A stretch of 35,486 bases of DNA. It comes from JAJDGF01 sp031549325 (GTDB lineage Bacteria; Bacillota; Clostridia; Christensenellales; Aristaeellaceae). Numbering within the stretch: the first letter of the stretch is position 1; each line of letters starts with the position of its first letter. A model generated the notes under the pieces. That model worked only from the letters and a program-made list of their open reading frames with translations, was not told the DNA's origin and made no database searches. The stretch covers positions 1 through 35,486 of the forward strand of contig JAVBQA010000047.1 of assembly GCA_031549325.1 (NCBI GenBank). The letters run 5' to 3'. The position numbers were made by a program, and so were the translations under genes. Shown piece by piece: positions 16,713 to 26,906 of this stretch.

Positions 16713-19283
16713 ATGCGGTATACTGCGGAACGACTTTCACAGATACGCTTCCCGCTCGGCGGGATCGGAAGCGGTTGCATCTCCTTGGCGGGAAACGGCG
16801 CGCTGGTGGATTTTGAAGTGTTCAACAACCCCAATAAGCGCAGCCTGAACGGCTATTCCGGCTTTGCCATTCGCGCCGAGCGCGACGGCAAGGTGCTGGA
16901 CGCGCGCGTACTGCAGACCGATTTTCCAGCGCCCTATATGGGCGAGCATCTCCGCAACGCGCCGCTGCACAGCGGTTATGGGTTCGGCCCGTCTGGAAAG
17001 ACGCTGGCCGGGCTGCGGCATTTCTCAGGCTTGGAGTTTATCGGGGAGTTTCCAACGGCCACCCTCAGATTTCAGGACGACTCCTTTCCGGGGTTGGTGC
17101 GCATGGAGGCGACCAGTCCGTTCATTCCGCTGATGCACGACGACTCCAGTCTGCCTGTCGCGATGTTCGAAATCACGGTCGAGAACAATTCGGATGAAGA
17201 CGTGGAATATACGCTATATTCGTTTTTGAGCAATCCGTTTGTGGCGGGCGTTTCCCAGAATCGCGCGGTTAACGGCGGGGTCGTGCTTGGCTGCGACGAG
17301 GCGTGTGCGTTGCCGAAGGAAGACCGCGGCGAGCTGTGCATTCTGAGCGATGCGCCCGGGGCGCGCACGCAAACCCATTGGTACCGGGGCGGATGGTGCG
17401 ACGGAATCGAGATGTTCGTGCGCGATCTTTATGCGTCTGGACCGCTGAAGCCACGGGATTACGGCGCCGAGCCCCATCCCACGGGGTCCCTGTTTGATGC
17501 GGCTACTGTTGCGGTGCAGCTGGCTCTGGGGAAGGGTGCGAGCGGAAAGGCGAAGTTTCTGATCAGCTGGAGCTTTCCGCTGCGCGGCAACACGTGGAAC
17601 CCGGCGTCGGATGGTCCAAAGACGCTGTGGAAGAACCATTACGCCACGCGTTTTGGCGGCGCGTTCCTGAGCGCGCGCTATGCCATGAACGAATGGGATC
17701 GGCTGATTTCGGGCACGCGCATGTTCAAAGAGGCGCTGCACGGCTCGACGCTGCCCGAAGAAGCGATTGACGCCATCAGCGCCAACCTGAGCGTTTTGCG
17801 GTCGCCAACGGTGATGCGGTTGCCGGACGGCTCGCTGTACGGGTTTGAGGGCTGTATAGAGGACACGGGATGCTGCGAAGGCAGCTGCACCCATGTTTGG
17901 AATTACCAGTACGCGCTGCCCATGCTGTTTCCGGCGTTGGAGCGCTCGATGCGCGAGCTGGACTATCGGCACAATCAGCGCGAGGATGGGCGCATGAGCT
18001 TTCGGCTGATGCTCCCGCTCGGGCGCGAGCGCATGGATTTCCGCGCCTGTGTGGACGGCCAGATGGGCGGCGTGATCAAGACCTATCGCGAATTCAAGCT
18101 GTGCGGGGATGTGGATTGGCTGCGCGCGCTCTGGCCAAGCGTCAAGCGCAGCCTGGAATACGCCTGGGCGCCCACTAATGAAGATCAGTGGGATCCCGCC
18201 GCGTCCGGAGTGATTACGGGCAGGCAGCATCACACGCTGGATATGGAACTGTTCGGCCCAAACGCCTGGCTGCAGGGCTTCTATCTGGCTGCTTTGGCCG
18301 CTGCGGCGGAAATGTCTGATGTGCTCGGTGAAGCGGAGGATGCCGGGCGATACCGCGAACTGTTTGCCAGGGGGTACGCCTACACGGATCAGAATCTGTT
18401 CCAGGGCGAGCACTTCGTTCAGGCGGCGGATCTGGCCGACGGCTCGGTTTTGCAGCGGTACCGCGGCCAGTCTGAAGCCGACGACATGATGCTGGATTCC
18501 TACTGGAATGCCGAGGCGGGGCAGCTGAAATACCAGATCGGGCAGGGTTGCGCGATCGATCAAGTGGTGGCAGGCTGGCATGCCCGGCTCTGTTCGCTTC
18601 CGCGCGTATTTGATGAGGCAAAGGAGAAGTCCGCGCTCCGGGCGCTGTACGAAAACAATTTCGTCCGCATGCGCGACATCGACAACACCTGGCGCAATTA
18701 CGCGCTCAACGACGAGCGCGGGCTCGTGATCTGCACCTGGCCGGAGGGTGCGTCAAAACCCGCCGTACCGCTGACCTATGCCAGCGAGTGCATGACGGGC
18801 TTTGAGTACCAGGCGGCTTGCCACATGATCCTCTCAGGGTTGGTCGACGAGGGGCTGAGCGTGGTGCGCGCGGTGCGGGACCGCTACGACGGCGAAAAGC
18901 GGAATCCCTGGAACGAGATCGAATGCGGAAGCAACTACGCCCGCTCCATGGCGAGTTACAGTCTGCTGCTGGCCCTCAGCGGGTTCTCCTTTGATCTGTA
19001 CAGGGGGCGCATCGGATTTGATCCGGTCTTCACCGATCGTCCGTTTCGTTGCTTCTTCAGCGCGGGCAGCGGATGGGGGGAGGTTTTGATCGATCGGGAT
19101 CGACTTGAACTCCATGTCCTGCACGGTGAGCTTTTGCTTTCGAGGCTCGGCTGTCCCGGCGTCGCGCGCGAAGCGACGATTGGGGGCTCTGGCTGTTCCT
19201 TCTGCACTGAGGCCAAAGACATTGTGTTTGCGCAGCCCGTGAGCATCCGTCCGGGCAGCCCGCTGGCAGTTTTGCTTGGCTAA
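16713..19283 (+). CDS. GH116-type glycosidase (beta-glucosidase/GBA2-like, DUF608)
   Basis: This 856-residue protein has no signal peptide, so it should act in the cytoplasm on imported glycan. The N-terminal beta-sandwich opens with FPLGGIGSGC (GBA2_N type). The C-terminal (alpha/alpha)6 barrel contains GFEGC, CCEGSCTHVWNY, HHTLDMELFGPNAW and DQVVAGWHARL. By alignment from memory with human GBA2, D510 is the likely acid/base; the nucleophile is E379 (GFEGC) or E389 (CCEGSC), which I cannot decide. GH116 members hydrolyse beta-glucosides, beta-xylosides or N-acetylglucosaminides. ATG 16713 is preferred over GTG 16701 because GGTGGGAG lies just before it. It follows the oxidoreductase closely and ends the operon. 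Confidence 0.88.
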   Translation: MRYTAERLSQIRFPLGGIGSGCISLAGNGALVDFEVFNNPNKRSLNGYSGFAIRAERDGKVLDARVLQTDFPAPYMGEHLRNAPLHSGYGFGPSGKTLAGLRHFSGLEFIGEFPTATLRFQDDSFPGLVRMEATSPFIPLMHDDSSLPVAMFEITVENNSDEDVEYTLYSFLSNPFVAGVSQNRAVNGGVVLGCDEACALPKEDRGELCILSDAPGARTQTHWYRGGWCDGIEMFVRDLYASGPLKPRDYGAEPHPTGSLFDAATVAVQLALGKGASGKAKFLISWSFPLRGNTWNPASDGPKTLWKNHYATRFGGAFLSARYAMNEWDRLISGTRMFKEALHGSTLPEEAIDAISANLSVLRSPTVMRLPDGSLYGFEGCIEDTGCCEGSCTHVWNYQYALPMLFPALERSMRELDYRHNQREDGRMSFRLMLPLGRERMDFRACVDGQMGGVIKTYREFKLCGDVDWLRALWPSVKRSLEYAWAPTNEDQWDPAASGVITGRQHHTLDMELFGPNAWLQGFYLAALAAAAEMSDVLGEAEDAGRYRELFARGYAYTDQNLFQGEHFVQAADLADGSVLQRYRGQSEADDMMLDSYWNAEAGQLKYQIGQGCAIDQVVAGWHARLCSLPRVFDEAKEKSALRALYENNFVRMRDIDNTWRNYALNDERGLVICTWPEGASKPAVPLTYASECMTGFEYQAACHMILSGLVDEGLSVVRAVRDRYDGEKRNPWNEIECGSNYARSMASYSLLLALSGFSFDLYRGRIGFDPVFTDRPFRCFFSAGSGWGEVLIDRDRLELHVLHGELLLSRLGCPGVAREATIGGSGCSFCTEAKDIVFAQPVSIRPGSPLAVLLG

Positions 19284-19362
19284 CCGCGTGCTCCGCGAAT
19301 GGGTTTCGGAGCGGGACAAAAATCGACAGACCATGATCGTACATTCGTTGAATGCGCGATGG

Positions 19363-19401
19363 AAAAATTGCCACCGGACCATCGGTCCGGTGGCAATTTT
19401 T
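19363..19401. terminator. Intrinsic terminator, perfect 18-bp stem
   Basis: AAAAATTGCCACCGGACC (19363-19380) and its exact complement (19384-19401) flank loop ATC. The stem ends in TTTTT on the plus strand and, by symmetry, on the minus strand, so it can work in both directions. It closes the carbohydrate operon 80 bases after the GH116 stop. Confidence 0.92.
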
Positions 19402-19718
19402 ATCAGCTTGGCGGCAGTCGATGAGAAGGGGCTGGCGTTCTGTTTGCCCGTGATCCGGTTTCGCGGCCCCCGTTCGCAATTGCCAGCGCAGCAAAGAATG
19501 GATTTTGCGCACTGGAAAAGATTAACAGCGCCTGCGTGAAAGCCCCCCGGGGAAGAACGAAAAAGCAAATGCTTCACCTCATCTTTTTTGTCTCGCGAAG
19601 TGCGATTCGATACTTATCGTCTTTATGGTTTTCAAAATAATGCTGAATGACGCCGTTTTCCCCCGGAATACTGGCGATGTTTCGACGCTGAGTGAGAAAA
19701 TATGTGCAAAATTGACAG
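19402..19718. other. Gap without a recognised gene
   Basis: The whole gap runs 19284-19820. Between the terminator and the GntR promoter I see no convincing coding sequence. The first part is GC-rich like coding DNA but carries no recognisable protein in any frame. The sequence turns AT-rich towards the promoter. A short inverted repeat CGATA-CT-TATCG lies at 19608-19619. Confidence 0.6.
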
Positions 19719-19748
19719 TTGACAGCTGTTAAATGTAATCGCTATAAT
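19719..19748 (+). promoter_or_regulatory. Near-consensus promoter of the GntR/nucleoside operon, with overlapping palindrome
   Basis: TTGACA (19719-19724) and TATAAT (19743-19748) are both perfect consensus boxes, separated by 18 bases. A second TTGACA lies at 19712-19717. The -35 box is part of an imperfect 14-base palindrome, TTGACAGCTGTTAA (19719-19732), with perfect core ACAGCTGT. This is a natural operator position for repression, plausibly by the GntR protein encoded next. A further ATGA-TG-TCAT repeat lies after the -10. Confidence 0.85.
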
Positions 19749-19820
19749 ACAAGAACTAGATATGATGTCATGACCAGTTAGAGGAGCGAATCTACATAGT
19801 ATACAGATGAGGTGGGCAAA

Positions 19821-20549
19821 ATGATCGACTATCAACTGCCGAAATACTATACCGTCAAGCGGGCGATCATTCAGCACATCGACGACGAGGACTACAGGAT
19901 CGGAAAGATGATCCCCAGCGAGCGCGAACTGATGCAGGCGTTTGAGGTGAGCAGGATCACGATACGCAAGGCGATTGACGACCTGGAGCGAGAGGGGTAT
20001 TTGTACCGCGTCCAGGGCAAGGGCACATTCGTCAAAGGGGATCTGAACGGCCAGAACCTGATCTCACTCACCAGCTGCACGCAGGATGTGGAGCGGCTCG
20101 GCATGAAACCCAGCCGGCGCGTGCTGAGCAGCGCGGTGATTGCTGCCGACAAAAAACGCCAGCACGCGCTGAACTTGAGGGAAGACGAGCAGGTGTTTCG
20201 GTTGGAACGCGTGTTCTACGCTGATGACGAGCCGATCAACTTGACGACCACCCACCTGGCGTACCGCTTTATCGAGGGCATCGAGAGGTTTGACTTCACA
20301 CAAGAGTCGCTGTACAAGGTGCTTGAAAAGCACTACGGCATCACGATCAAGCGCGCGGTGCGGCGCATTGAGGCGGTCATCGCGCACGGCGAGGTTTCGG
20401 AGCTGCTGGTCATGGAGGAGGGCGTGCCATTGCTGCTGTTTCAATGCACGACTTACGGGGATATTAACGGGAGAGAATGCCCGATCGAGACCTTCAAATG
20501 TTACTATAGAAGCGACCGGTTCAGCTTCTACATCAACCAGATACGATAG
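19821..20549 (+). CDS. GntR-family transcription regulator, HutC/UTRA type
   Basis: This 242-residue cytoplasmic regulator has an N-terminal winged helix (about 8-75; PSERELMQAFEVSRITIRKA, then GYLYRVQGKGTFV) and a C-terminal UTRA ligand-binding domain (about 90-240). HutC-type regulators usually repress a nearby catabolic operon and are released by a pathway metabolite, often a phosphorylated sugar. ATG 19821 has GAGGTGG 5 bases upstream, which favours it over GTG 19812. The consensus promoter upstream with an overlapping palindrome suggests autoregulation, and the importer gene starts 50 bases after its stop, so the whole operon is likely under its control. The ligand is unknown. Confidence 0.93.
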   Translation: MIDYQLPKYYTVKRAIIQHIDDEDYRIGKMIPSERELMQAFEVSRITIRKAIDDLEREGYLYRVQGKGTFVKGDLNGQNLISLTSCTQDVERLGMKPSRRVLSSAVIAADKKRQHALNLREDEQVFRLERVFYADDEPINLTTTHLAYRFIEGIERFDFTQESLYKVLEKHYGITIKRAVRRIEAVIAHGEVSELLVMEEGVPLLLFQCTTYGDINGRECPIETFKCYYRSDRFSFYINQIR

Positions 20550-20599
20550 GGCAAGCACCCTTTTCGTAGGATAACAAACGGATAAGGAGAATGGAGAAC

Positions 20600-21757
20600 A
20601 TGAAGAACTTCACCCGTGCAATGGTTCTGGCTCTGGTCATGGTGGTTATCCTGTCGTTCTCGGTAAGCCCGATGGCGCAGGCAGAGGCGCCCGCGAGGAT
20701 CGCGGTCGTCTGCTCGGCAGCCGGTCAGAACGACACCGGCTACAACAAGTCGGCCTGCGACAGCATCAAGGAACTGGCGACGGAACTGGGCGTCGAGTAC
20801 AAGATCGTCGAGCCGACCAACGGCGTCGCCGCCGCGCTCGAAACCCTGGCCGAAGACGGCTATAACCTGATCTTCAACCTGGAATACGACTTCGACGCGC
20901 TCGTGAAGGGCGTGGGCGGCGCGGACGCGATCGCGGCGCAGTATCCGGACACCTGGTTTGTGGTTTTTAACGCCGACCCCAACAGGAACGAGGACGGCAC
21001 GGTCATGCACAAGAACGTGATCTCGGTGCTGTTTGACGTGCACGAAGGCTCCTATCTGTCCGGCTACGCCTATGTGTACATGAACGAGAAGCAGAAGGAG
21101 CTGTTTGGTGAAGGCTATAACATGACGCCGGCCGATGCTTCCCGCGCGGTGGGCTTTGTGGGCGGCACGAATTCCGACGGCATCCTGGTTTACTCCTACG
21201 GCTTCATGCAGGGCATCGAGCGCGCCTGCGCCGAGCTGAACGTGAACTACGACTACTACGCCAAGTATGATGCCGGTTTCGGCGATCCGGCGCTGGGCGC
21301 GACGGTGGCCGGCACGATGTTTGACAACGGCGCGAACGTGGTGTTTGCGGACTGTGGCATGGTGGGCGACGGCATCACCAGCAAGGCCAAGGAAGTCGGC
21401 AAGCTGGCGGTCCAGGTGGACGCAAACCTCGACGGCCAGCAGCCTGGCCACGTGATCACCAGCGTGCTGAAGATCACGGGCATCCCGGTGGCCACCATCA
21501 CCAAGGCGTATGTCGACGGCTCCATCGGCACCATGGACAACCTGCAGAGCTTCAACACCGCGTCGGGCGGCACGGGCATCACCGATATGTCCGAGATCAG
21601 CAAGCACGTGAAGGATGCCGCTGCGTTCGAGGAGATCAAGGCCAAGGTGCTCGCCGTGCAGGATGAGATCATCGCGGGCACGCTGAAGATCGTCAACAAG
21701 CAGAACGGTGAGGACTTCGATCCCGCCACCGCCTGCCCGCACATCACCGTCAAGTAA
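20600..21757 (+). CDS. BMP-family (PnrA/Med-like) ABC transporter binding protein
   Basis: This 385-residue extracytoplasmic protein belongs to the basic membrane protein family, whose studied members bind nucleosides (PnrA, BmpA-type) or, less often, riboflavin (RfuA). Residues 1-29 are a Sec signal ending MAQAEAP with no lipobox Cys, although most family members are lipoproteins. The mature start (IAVVCSAAGQNDTGYN) has the family pattern, as do the FVGGTNSDGI hinge region and the DANLDGQQPGHVITSVLK segment. ATG 20600, 9 bases after GGAGA, is preferred over an ATG at 20591 that sits too close to that site. The cognate ATPase and permeases follow. Downstream phosphorylase and kinase genes support a nucleoside-like ligand. 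Confidence 0.93.
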   Translation: MKNFTRAMVLALVMVVILSFSVSPMAQAEAPARIAVVCSAAGQNDTGYNKSACDSIKELATELGVEYKIVEPTNGVAAALETLAEDGYNLIFNLEYDFDALVKGVGGADAIAAQYPDTWFVVFNADPNRNEDGTVMHKNVISVLFDVHEGSYLSGYAYVYMNEKQKELFGEGYNMTPADASRAVGFVGGTNSDGILVYSYGFMQGIERACAELNVNYDYYAKYDAGFGDPALGATVAGTMFDNGANVVFADCGMVGDGITSKAKEVGKLAVQVDANLDGQQPGHVITSVLKITGIPVATITKAYVDGSIGTMDNLQSFNTASGGTGITDMSEISKHVKDAAAFEEIKAKVLAVQDEIIAGTLKIVNKQNGEDFDPATACPHITVK

Positions 21758-21779
21758 GCACCGTTTGAGGTTCCATATC

Positions 21780-21814
21780 GCCGCCCGCATTGCGCTAACA
21801 GCGGTGCGGGCGGC
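21780..21814 (+). other. Intercistronic hairpin after the BMP binding-protein gene
   Basis: GCCGCCCGCA (21780-21789) and TGCGGGCGGC (21805-21814) form a perfect 10-bp stem with a smaller inner CGC/GCG stem. It lies 22 bases after the binding-protein stop, lacks a T-run and resembles the hairpins after the other two binding-protein genes. Confidence 0.6.
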
Positions 21815-21855
21815 ACATCCTTGTTCAGGGTCAAGTGGAAGGGGACTGAAGCAGA

Positions 21856-23393
<1,538 letters not shown>

Positions 23394-23397
<4 letters not shown>

Positions 23398-24467
23398 GGA
23401 AAATCACACCCGCTTTGCTTCGAATCGCGAATTCCGTCGTGCCGGTGCTGCTGGCGTTCCTGATCGGCGGCGTCATCATCGCCGCCATTGGCGAGAACCC
23501 GCTGGAGACGTACAAAATCATGCTGCAGAAGTCGCTGTTCACACAGAAGGGCTTCTTCAACACGCTGCATTACGCCTCCCCGCTGGTGCTGACGGGGCTG
23601 GCGATTGCGATCACGTTTAAGGCCAACATTTTCAACATGGGCGTCCAGGGCCAGCTGATCTTCGGCGGCTTCTTTGCCGGGTTGGTGGGCGCGTTTATGA
23701 GCGGCGCGGACCCGGTCGTGCACAAAATCGTGTGCATCGTGGTGGGCGCGTGCTGCGGCATGATCTTCGCGATGGTGCCCGCGCTGCTGCGCGCCTATTT
23801 CAAAGTGGACGAAATGGTGGTCACCCTCACATTCAACTACGCCATGGCCAAGGTGCTGGAGTTTCTGTCGGCGGGACCGTTCCGCGAACAGGGCTCGGGC
23901 TACGTGTGCACCCCGACGATTCTGGACAGCGCCATGTTCACCCGGCTCACCAACGCGCGGCTCACGGGCTTTTGCTTTGTGGCGCTGGCAGTCTTTGTCG
24001 TGATGTGGATTCTGATGAAGAAGAGCGTTCTCGGGTACGAGGTGACCTCCATCGGCAAAAATCCCGAGTTTGCCGAGGCCACGGGCATGCGCGTGCGCAG
24101 AAAGATTCTGGTGCTGATGGCCATCAGCGGCGCGCTGTCAGGCATCGCCGGCGCTGGCTATATGATGAGCGAGGAGTTCAAGTATACGCTGGGCTTTTCC
24201 GGCTCGCCTGGCCTCGGCTGGGACGGCATGCTGATTGCGCTGCTCGGGCGGCACGACCCGGTCGGCATCCTGGTGGCTGCCGTGTTCTACAGCGCGCTCA
24301 AGACCGGTTCAGACAACATCAACATGTACACCAATGTGCCTAAGGAAGTTGTGGCGGTCATCCAGGCGCTGATGATCCTGTTCCTTGCGGTGCGTTTTCT
24401 GGACGAGCGGTTCCAGTTGTTTTCCAGATTCAAGGCGCGCAAGGCGGCGGCCCAGGAGGTGCAGTAA
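23394..24467 (+). CDS. BMP-type ABC transporter permease (YufP-like)
   Basis: This 357-residue multi-spanning permease belongs to the BPD_transp_2 (RbsC/LivH-like) fold used by BMP-type importers. Visible features are an N-terminal helix (about 14-32), the GLAIAITFKANIFNMGVQGQ segment near residue 63 that is typical of the first permease, and the VTSIGKNPEFAEATGM cytoplasmic coupling region near 217. ATG 23394 overlaps the ATPase stop by four bases. The second permease begins directly after its TAA. Confidence 0.93.
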
Positions 24468-25373
24468 ATGAATATGTTGGGAAACATTCTGTATGATTCG
24501 GTGTACCACACCGCGCCGATTCTGTTGTGCGTGCTGGGCGGCATCTTCGCGTACAAGGCGAACGTGCTGAACATCGCGCTGGAGGGGATCATGCTGACTG
24601 GCGCGTTTGTGTCAATCCTGATCGCACATTTCACGCAGAACCTGGCGCTTGCGTATCTGGGTGCGATTGGCGCGTGCATGCTGGTGGGACTCGTCTTCTC
24701 GCTGATGAGCGTAAAACTCTCGGGAAATGTGATCATCGTAGGTTTGGCGATCAACATGCTGGTGCCGGCCATCGCGGCGTTCGTGCTGCAGTACATGCAG
24801 TCGGCCAACATCAACCTGCAGTGGCTGAGCGTCGCGGATCTGAAGATCAACATCCCATGGATTCGGGATATACCGGTTCTGGGGCGGCTCTTGAGCGGGC
24901 ATCCGCTGATCACGTATGTGGCGTTTGCCGGCATCCTGGTCATGGCGGTGGTCATGTACAAGACGCGGTTCGGCGTGTATGTGCGCGTGGTGGGTGAGAA
25001 CGAGGATGCGGCGGTGAACCTGGGCCTCAAAACCCGCATGTACAAGCACATCGCCATCCTGATCGGCGCGTTCTGCTGCGCGCTGGCGGGCATCAACCTG
25101 TCGCTGGAGCGGCTGGGGCTGTTCACCAACAACATGACTGCCGGACGCGGCTTCATCGCCATCGCGGCGATCTACTGTGGGCGCGGAGACCCGGTGCGCT
25201 GCTCGCTGTACGCCATCGTGTTCGGCGTGGCGCGCGCGCTGTCGGTCAACATGGGATTGTTTGCCGGACCCACCGCCGCGCTGTTCGACGTGGTTCCCTA
25301 TGTGGTGATGGCGGTGGTGCTGACGACGGTGTCGGCCATCAAGCAGCGCAACTCGATGTTGCGCGGGTTTTAG
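24468..25373 (+). CDS. BMP-type ABC transporter permease (YufQ-like)
   Basis: This 301-residue permease is the second membrane half of the importer. It has the paired motif YKANVLNIALEGIMLTGAF near residue 28, several further helices, and the coupling region VVGENEDAAVNLGL near 175. The ending (RNSMLRGF) is short. The ATG directly follows the TAA of the previous gene, with AGGAGGTG inside that gene, so translation is linked. The enzyme genes begin 14 bases after its stop. Confidence 0.93.
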   Translation: MNMLGNILYDSVYHTAPILLCVLGGIFAYKANVLNIALEGIMLTGAFVSILIAHFTQNLALAYLGAIGACMLVGLVFSLMSVKLSGNVIIVGLAINMLVPAIAAFVLQYMQSANINLQWLSVADLKINIPWIRDIPVLGRLLSGHPLITYVAFAGILVMAVVMYKTRFGVYVRVVGENEDAAVNLGLKTRMYKHIAILIGAFCCALAGINLSLERLGLFTNNMTAGRGFIAIAAIYCGRGDPVRCSLYAIVFGVARALSVNMGLFAGPTAALFDVVPYVVMAVVLTTVSAIKQRNSMLRGF

Positions 25374-25387
25374 GAAGTGAGAAGAAG

Positions 25388-25957
25388 ATGAGCAAGACTG
25401 CGTTGATTGTGGTGGACATGGTGAAGGATTTCACCGACCCTCAGGGCCTGGTGTTTTACCCGCAGAACCGCGAGATCCTGCCGCGCATCCGGGACGTGGT
25501 GAAGCTGTGCCGCGAGCGCGAATTCGTGATCGTGTTTATGCAGCACTGCTACCGCAAGGACAAACCGGACAAGAACCTGCTGAACATGCGCGTGAACTGC
25601 ATCGAGGGCTCGGGCGGCGAGGACATTGACCCGATGCTCGATGTGCAACCCGCCGATTATGTCATCAAGAAGCGGCGCTACAGCGCGTTTTTCGGCACGG
25701 ATCTGGATCTGGTGCTGCGCGAGAACGGCGTCAAGGATGTGGTGATCGTTGGCACAAAGACCAACTGCTGCATCCGCGCCACGGTGACCGACGCATACTA
25801 TCTGGACTACCAGCCGATTGTGTTCAGTGATTGCGTGGCGACGAACGACCCTGTCGTCAACCAGGTGCACCTGACGGACATCCAAAAATACCTGGGGCGC
25901 GTGATGACCTCTGCGGAGTTCTTCGCGGGCACGGAAACGGGGGACAGCGACAAATGA
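25388..25957 (+). CDS. Isochorismatase-family cysteine hydrolase
   Basis: This 189-residue cytoplasmic hydrolase has the family triad: D10 (VVDMVKDF), a Lys at 94/95 (IKKRRYSAF) and C128 (GTKTNCCIRATVTDA). The family includes nicotinamidase, N-carbamoylsarcosine amidase and ureidoacrylate hydrolase (RutB), so it splits an amide or carbamoyl bond. Placed next to a nucleoside importer and a phosphorylase, it could act on a released or ring-opened base, but this is inference. ATG 25388 follows AGGAAGTGAGAAG. Its last bases (ATGA) are shared with the kinase start. Confidence 0.9.
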   Translation: MSKTALIVVDMVKDFTDPQGLVFYPQNREILPRIRDVVKLCREREFVIVFMQHCYRKDKPDKNLLNMRVNCIEGSGGEDIDPMLDVQPADYVIKKRRYSAFFGTDLDLVLRENGVKDVVIVGTKTNCCIRATVTDAYYLDYQPIVFSDCVATNDPVVNQVHLTDIQKYLGRVMTSAEFFAGTETGDSDK

Positions 25958-26904
25958 AGCGCGTTTTGACCAGCGGATACATCAGCCTGGATCACATTGT
26001 GAAGATCAAATCGCCGGCGCGCGTAGGGTTCACGTCGATCATCACCAACAAGACGGCCGGCGACATCCAGTTTGGTGGCTGCTCGGTGAACATCGCGTAC
26101 GCGCTCAGCAGGCTCGGGATTTCGTCCACGCCCATTTTGCGCGTTGGTTCGGACTACGAGCAAACCGGGCTGCGGGCGTTCCTGGAGGGCGGCGGCGTGG
26201 ACACGTCCGCGATCACGACGGTACCCGAGGAGCGCACATCCCAGTGCTACCTGGTTCAGGACAACGAAGGGCAGCACATCACCCTCTACTATCCGGGCTC
26301 AATGGACGGCATCTACGCAAAGCCATTGCCCGATTCGATTTTCGAGGGCGCGGCGCTGGGCGTGCTGACTGTGGGCGCGCGCTGCGACAATGAGGAGTTC
26401 CTCAGGAAATGCAAGGCGCACAGCGTGCCGCTGGTGTTTGGTATGAAGGGCGACATGGAGGCGTTTCCGAAGGACTTCCTGTCGGAATTGCTGCATTACT
26501 GCGGCATCATCTTCACCAACGAATGCGAGCGCGAGGAGATCGAGGCCATGCTGGGTTGCCCGATCACCGGGTTCTTCGAGCGGGGCCGGGCCGAGATCAT
26601 CGTGACCACGCTGGGGGAAAAGGGCAGCAGAGTGTTTTGGAAGGACGGCGGCGCGGTGCGCGAGGCGCACGTGCCGATCTACCGCGGCACGAAGCTTGTG
26701 GACACCACCGGCTCGGGCGACGGCTACATCTCGGGATTCCTGTACGGATATTTGAACGGCAAGAGTCCGGAGGCGTGCGGGCGGCTGGGCGCGGTGCTCT
26801 CCAGCTTTATCATCGAGCAGGAGGGCTGCTGCACCGGCGCGCCGGATGAGCGCGCGCTGTGCGAGCGGCACGAGTCGTATCTTTTAGATTGCGGAGGGAA
26901 CTGA
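25954..26904 (+). CDS. PfkB-family carbohydrate/nucleoside kinase
   Basis: This 316-residue kinase has the PfkB substrate motif GGCSVNIA (41-48) and the ATP/anion-hole motif DTTGSGDGY (250-258), with D256 as catalytic base. The usual Ala after this Asp is Gly here. PfkB members phosphorylate nucleosides, ribose, ribose 1-phosphate, fructose phosphates and others. The operon suggests a nucleoside or sugar 1-phosphate, but sequence alone does not decide. ATG 25954 overlaps the hydrolase stop (ATGA); a longer reading from 25831 would lie inside the hydrolase gene and lacks kinase features. The phosphorylase gene starts 2 bases after its stop. Confidence 0.92.
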   Translation: MKRVLTSGYISLDHIVKIKSPARVGFTSIITNKTAGDIQFGGCSVNIAYALSRLGISSTPILRVGSDYEQTGLRAFLEGGGVDTSAITTVPEERTSQCYLVQDNEGQHITLYYPGSMDGIYAKPLPDSIFEGAALGVLTVGARCDNEEFLRKCKAHSVPLVFGMKGDMEAFPKDFLSELLHYCGIIFTNECEREEIEAMLGCPITGFFERGRAEIIVTTLGEKGSRVFWKDGGAVREAHVPIYRGTKLVDTTGSGDGYISGFLYGYLNGKSPEACGRLGAVLSSFIIEQEGCCTGAPDERALCERHESYLLDCGGN

Positions 26905-26906
26905 TC

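Noticed and set aside
19608..19619. Short inverted repeat CGATA-CT-TATCG as an operator
   Set aside because: Arms of five bases about 100 bases upstream of the promoter are easily found by chance.
20528..21790. Minus-strand open frame opposite the BMP binding protein
   Set aside because: Shadow of a gene with signal peptide and family motifs on the plus strand.
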